This document shows positions 60,136-64,000 of a stretch of DNA of 64,000 nucleotides, in pieces; the first letter of the stretch is position 1, and the number at the start of each line of letters is the position of its first letter. The DNA comes from Cunninghamia lanceolata (Eukaryota; Streptophyta; Pinopsida; Cupressales; Cupressaceae), in the NCBI GenBank assembly GCA_027924645.1, contig BSBN01000445.1, positions 6,183,001 to 6,247,000 on the forward strand. The letters are read 5' to 3'. A model generated the notes under the pieces. It ran no database searches and was not told the origin of the DNA. It saw only the letters and a program-made list of their open reading frames with translations. Position numbers and translations under genes: made by a program.

Positions 60136-61103
60136 TTAGTTTAGAGAAGGAGGGGTGATAACCCCTAACTTTTCTCTGAGATACTCAAAAGTATCCTTAG
60201 GTAGAGGCTTGGTAAAAATGTCTGCAATCTGATCCTTGGTAGAAACATACTCCAACTTGACTTCATTCTTTGTCACCTTTTCTCTCAGAAAATGATACCT
60301 GATGGATATGTGCTTTGTCCTTGAATGCATCACTGGATTCTTTGATATGTTTATGGCACTTATGTTGTCACAAAAGATTGCAATGGGATCTTCATACACA
60401 ATTTTGATGTCCTTCAAAGTCTACTTCATCCATAACACTTGAGTGCAACTGCATGCTGCTGCAATGTATTCTACTTTTGCGGTAGACAAGGATATTGAAT
60501 CCTGTTTCTTGCTCAACCAAGATACTAATCTTTTTCCCAAGAAGAATGCACCTCCACTTGTACTTTTTCTGTCATCCACATATCTGGCCCAATCTGCATC
60601 AGTATATGCACTAAGAGTAAAGTCATAGTCCTTAGGGTACCACAAACCATAATCCATTGTACCTTTTAAATATCTTAGAATTCTCTTGACTACCATCACA
60701 TGTGATTCCTTGGGTTCTACCTAAATCTTGCCATAAGACATATTGCATGCATTATGTTAGGTCTAGTTTGAGTCAGATAAAGTAATCCTCCAATCATAGA
60801 TCTATACCTTTTCTGGTCTGCCAAGGGTGAGTTATCATCTTTACTCAACTTACAACTAGTTATCATAGGTGTGTAAACTGGTTTAACATCTTCCATCCCA
60901 AATTTCTTTAACAACTCTTTCACATATTTAGACTGAGAAATGAAGATACCTTTATTTGATTGACTTATTTGTAGACCTAAAAAGAAGTTCATCTCTCCAA
61001 ACATAGACATTTCAAATTCACTTTGCATTTCTCCAGCAAAAACTAAGCACATACCTTCATTACCTCCAAAAATAATATCATCAACAAAAACTGCAACAAT
61101 CAA
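60136..61103 (-). pseudogene. Copia-D RNase H and reverse-transcriptase C-terminus
   Basis: Three segments separated by single stops. 60717-61103: MIVAVFVDDIIFGGNEGM, with intact VDD catalytic Asp pair, then FFLGLQISQSNKGIFISQSK and RYRSMIGGLLYLTQTRPN. 60421-60699: VKRILRYLKGTMDYGLWYPK, TLSAYTDADWARYVDDRKST with the first RNase H Asp, and STAKVEYIAAACS with the Glu. 60136-60417: IFCDNISAINISKNPVMHSR, KHISIRYHFLREK, IADIFTKPLPKDTFEYLREK. The stop between the last two replaces a Gln. Domain content is complete. Confidence 0.9.
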
Positions 61104-61166
61104 GGTTTGTTCATCATTGATCTTGAAGTAGAGATTGCTATTTGTAGTACCTTTACTGAACCCTAT

Positions 61167-62120
61167 CTATATCAGGTACCTGTCCAACCATGCATACCAT
61201 GCCCTGGGAGCTTGTTTTAATCCATACAAAGCTTTCTTCAATCTGCATACCATGTCACCATGATCTGATGACTGAAATCCTTCTGATTGTTCGATATAGA
61301 CTTCCTCTTCCAACTCTCCATTTAAGAAAGTAGACTTCACATCCATTTGATAAACCTTGAAATCTTTGTATGCTGCAAAAGCCAAAAACATTCTTATTGC
61401 TTCAATCCTTTCCGCTGGAGCAAAAGTTTCTTCAAAGTCTATTCCTTCAATTTGAGTGTATCCTTTGCATACCAACCTTGCTTTGTTTCTTACCACTTCA
61501 CCATTCTCATTCATCTTTTTTCTGAAGACCCACTTTGTACCAATTACATTCTTGTCTGCTGGTCTGGGAACAAGATCCCAAGTTTGATTCTTCTCTACCT
61601 GCATCAATTCCTCTTCCATAGCCTTTGTCCAATTCTCATCTTTACAAGCCTCATTCACAATTTCAAGTTCAATCTTAGAAATCAGATAGAAATTTACTTG
61701 TTCCTCTACAACTTTTCTTCTGGTTAAGATCCCTTTGCTCTTATCTCCTATGATTTGATCTTCAGAATGACTGATTCTTACATATCTTGGAGTTTTGGTA
61801 GCACTTACTAGAGCTTGTTCTTCTTCATCTAGGTTGTCTTCATGTTGCACCACTTCTAAAACATCTGGATCATCTGACTCATATTCACTTGATTCTAAAG
61901 ACCTTTCCTTACATTCATCAACTTTAACATTTGCACTTTCAATGATCTTATTCAGCCTCTTATTATAGCACCGGTAGGCCTTGCTCTTGGTGGAGTAACC
62001 AAGGAAGATTCCTTCATCACATCTACCATCAAACTTGCATAAATCTTCTTCTCTTTTGATATAACATTTTCTACCAAAAACTTTGAAATATTTCACAGTA
62101 GGAACTCTACCATGCCACAA
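61167..62120 (-). pseudogene. Copia-D integrase C-terminus and reverse transcriptase
   Basis: 317 codons without a stop: integrase C-terminal domain ([40 protein letters not shown]), an acidic linker ([20 protein letters not shown]), then reverse transcriptase from [20 protein letters not shown] through [40 protein letters not shown] and [21 protein letters not shown] stop after RYLI separates it from the VDD segment at 61103. A one-base shift near 62120 separates it from the integrase core. Confidence 0.9.
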
Positions 62121-62121
62121 T

Positions 62122-62751
62122 TCATAGAGTCTTTGAACTGTTACCTTTTACTTGAACTCTGTTTAGGATATATATAGTGGTGTAAATTGCCTCTCTCCAA
62201 TATGCTTTCAGAAGATGAGCTTCCTTCATCGTGGTTCTAGCAGCTTCTTGAACTGTTCTATTTTTCCTTTCAACAACTCCATTTTGTTGTGGAGTTCTGG
62301 ACACAGATAGATGTCTCTTTATTCCATGTTCTTCACAAAAGAAATTGAACTCATTTGATGTGAACTCTCCTCCTCTATCAGACCTCAAGCATTTGATTTT
62401 CAAATCCATCTCATTTTCAACCATTGCCTTAAATGCCTTGAATTTATCTAGAGCTTCAACTTTCTCTTTCAAAAAGGTGACCCAAGTCATTCTAGAATAA
62501 TCATTAATAAGCAACATGAAATACATGTCTCCTTGCAAACTTCTTACTCTGGTAGGTCCACACAAATTTGTATGCACTAGCTCAAGTAGTCCTCCAACTG
62601 ATTGGTCCTTGCTTTTGAAACTTGTTCTTGTCTGTTTCCCAAATTGACACTCCTTGCAAATAGGATTAGTAGGCTTCACAAGCTTAGGCAAATCTCTAAC
62701 AACCTGTGTAGTACTTATCTTCGTAATATTATCAAAATTTATGTGACACAA
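62122..62751 (-). pseudogene. Copia-D integrase core with altered active site
   Basis: 209 codons: CHINFDN and CKECQFGK of the zinc region, core from LELVHTNLCGPTRVRSLQGD, CLRSDRGGEFTSNEF (second Asp present) and SRTPQQNGVVERKNRTVQEA (Glu present). The first catalytic Asp, expected in VHTDLCGP, is Asn (codon AAT). Otherwise the domain looks healthy. The upstream boundary is a TAG where Gln is expected (LTQTDES-type context at about 62783). Confidence 0.9.
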
Positions 62752-62781
62752 CCTTCTATGCCATAACCAACTCTCATCAGT

Positions 62782-63228
62782 CTAAGTCAACAAGCAATAG
62801 TTATCAGTTCCTTTCAAGTGATAGATATTACCTCTAGTCTTCTTACTAGTTGCAATGACTGTTCCAGAGCTTTCCCTGATTTTGCATCCATTGTCCTTGA
62901 AGCTTAAATTATAGCCCTTTTCACACATCTGACCCACACTCAAAAGATTGTGCTTTAATCCCTTCACATACAAGACATCTTCAGTATTATGCTTGCCATC
63001 AAAAGAAATAGATCCTTTCCCACAAATCTTACCAGCTGTATCATCTCCAAACCTAACTAGTCCACCATCATATCTTTTCAAACTCACAGAATTACTTTTG
63101 TCACCTATCATGTGGTGAGAGCAGCCACTATCAATAACCCATTCATCCTTGTCCTTAATGAACTGAGCAGCCAAAGCACTTTCCACTAGTTTTTCTTCCT
63201 TCACACAGCTAATAGAATTAGTAGACAT
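62782..63228 (-). pseudogene. Copia-D protease
   Basis: 148 codons with DEWVIDSGCSHHMIGDKS, an intact DSG active site, then LVRFGDDTAGKICGKGSISF, VLYVKGLKHNLLSVGQMCEK and the GAG-pre-integrase start GTVIATSKKTRGNIYHLKGT. The same layout as Copia-B, whose active site is mutated. Upstream, stops and a frame change separate it from the zinc knuckle. The Met at 63228 is not a real start. Confidence 0.88.
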
Positions 63229-63402
63229 GGGATCTTCCTTAATAGCAACAAATAATCATTCATTTACAGAGGACCTAGCATTATCTGGTTCACCATTATC
63301 TGATACTCCCTCATCATCATCAAAATCTTCAACATAATAACACTTCTTTTGGGTCCTAGGCCTGTTCTCATATCTTCTTCTATTTCTTTCAATTCTTTTA
63401 GG

Positions 63403-63444
63403 ACATATGGAAGCAAAATGACCTACTTTTCCACAGGAAAAACA
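63403..63444 (-). other. Copia-D zinc knuckle
   Basis: The minus strand encodes CFSCGKVGHFASIC, an intact C-x2-C-x4-H-x4-C nucleocapsid motif, preceded by GKYKGKLPFK. Confidence 0.92.
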
Positions 63445-63549
63445 TTTGAAAGGTAATTTGCCTTTATACTTACCGGATCCTCTTTACAGTCTGTCCACAA
63501 AGTTGGCTTCAACTTCATCAAACTCATCATCAGATTCTACCTTGTACTT

Positions 63550-64000
63550 TTATGATCTGGAAGTACTTCTAGGAGTACTGGCTTTGAAGGTCGTCTCAAC
63601 TTTTGACAAAGCATCACCAAACTCTCTCATTTCAAAGGTAGTAAGGTTACCAAGCAGTTGATCCCTATCAACCATTTTTACTTGCATGAATTCTACAATT
63701 GCGGTTACCTTGTGATAGTAGGACTTGGGCAGAGATCTGAGAATTTTCATAACAACTTCCTTTTTGTCAAGAGTTCCACCTATGTCTTTTATCCCTGTAA
63801 CAAGTTCATCAACTCTTTGCATAAAGGCTGATATGTTTTCATCATCATTCATCTTCAAACTTTCATATTTCACTTTCAGAGTTTGTAACTTGGCTTCCTT
63901 CATAGAATCCTCTCCTTCATACAGATTTTTTAACTTTTCCCATACCTTATTTGCAGTTTCAAGATTCACAACTTTCATCAATATTGAGTCAGTTAATGAG
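63550..64000 (-). pseudogene. Copia-D gag, C-terminal part (truncated by window)
   Basis: Open through 63550-63981: VNLETANKVWEKLKNLYEGE, KLQTLKVKYESLKMNDDENI, SAFMQRVDELVTGIKDIGGT, RSLPKSYYHKV and LLGNLTTFEMREFGD, the capsid part of copia gag. Beyond 63981 the expected SLTDSILMK-type sequence continues to the edge, so the N-terminus lies outside. The frame stops at 63550 before the zinc knuckle, probably by mutation. Confidence 0.85.

Larger units (their letters stand above)
58253..64000 (-). mobile_element. Copia-D, Ty1/copia element cut by the window edge
   Basis: 3' LTR at 58253-59811, purine tract, then RNase H, reverse transcriptase, integrase, protease, zinc knuckle and part of gag in minus-strand order. 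A close relative of Copia-B with longer open segments (up to 317 codons), so younger or less decayed. Remaining defects seen are about five nonsense codons, one frameshift near 62120, and loss of the first integrase Asp. The 5' LTR lies to the right of the window. Confidence 0.9.

Noticed and set aside
61347..61727. 126-codon plus-strand ORF
   Set aside because: Antisense shadow of the Copia-D reverse transcriptase.

Overview
This window looks like a heterochromatic or intergenic part of a large plant nuclear genome. It is AT-rich and I find no host gene I can defend. Almost everything recognisable is LTR-retrotransposon sequence of the Ty1/copia and Ty3/gypsy types, most of it inactivated by stops and frameshifts. 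The initiator-tRNA-Met primer-binding sites (TGGTATCAGAGC type) and the plant-style copia and chromodomain-gypsy proteins point to a seed plant. The depth of nesting and the long decayed LTRs would suit a conifer or another giant genome, but I cannot name the species from sequence alone.

Layout, using names local to this answer. (1) 1-6738: the end of a plus-strand copia element (Copia-E), whose 3' LTR is split by a complete minus-strand copia element (Copia-A, 290-5550). (2) 6740-24640: a minus-strand Ty3/gypsy element (Gypsy-G), opened inside its integrase gene by a 10.8-kb LTR element (Element-F, 7512-18277, target duplication CATAG). Element-F has no visible pol and carries a long degenerate ORF ending in a G-patch-like domain. 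(3) 24641-27534: an isolated LTR plus primer-binding site (25294-25653) and AT-rich sequence. (4) 27535-41426: minus-strand Copia-B (target duplication TTTGT), interrupted in its RNase H region by Copia-C (29663-35882, duplication ATCAT/ATCAC). (5) 42440-49544: a decayed plus-strand chromodomain gypsy (Gypsy-H). It is cut by a 1.27-kb insertion with inverted repeats, by a 3.8-kb LTR-like block (44556-48401, duplication TTTTT) that itself holds a solo Copia-A LTR (45052-45613, duplication CGAGG), and by a SINE-like retroposon in its 3' LTR (49017-49174, 23-bp duplication). (6) 49545-58252: mostly unrecognised sequence with a GT/GA microsatellite, a decayed retroelement leader, and a dense CCGAT/ATCGG motif cluster at 54.8-55.5 kb. 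(7) 58253-64000: Copia-D, a relative of Copia-B, running off the right edge.

The copia elements keep the usual order gag, protease, integrase, reverse transcriptase, RNase H. None has all reading frames open, so any mobility would need proteins from other copies. The best candidates for something unusual are Element-F, the apparent lack of a reverse transcriptase in Gypsy-G together with a gag-like block inside its pol, the tandem hairpin arrays in two LTR families, the duplicated TATA promoter in the Gypsy-G LTR, the missing first catalytic Asp in the integrases of both Copia-B and Copia-D, and the CCGAT/ATCGG cluster. Boundaries come from reading repeats and target duplications by eye; domain calls come from motif recognition, not from a search.
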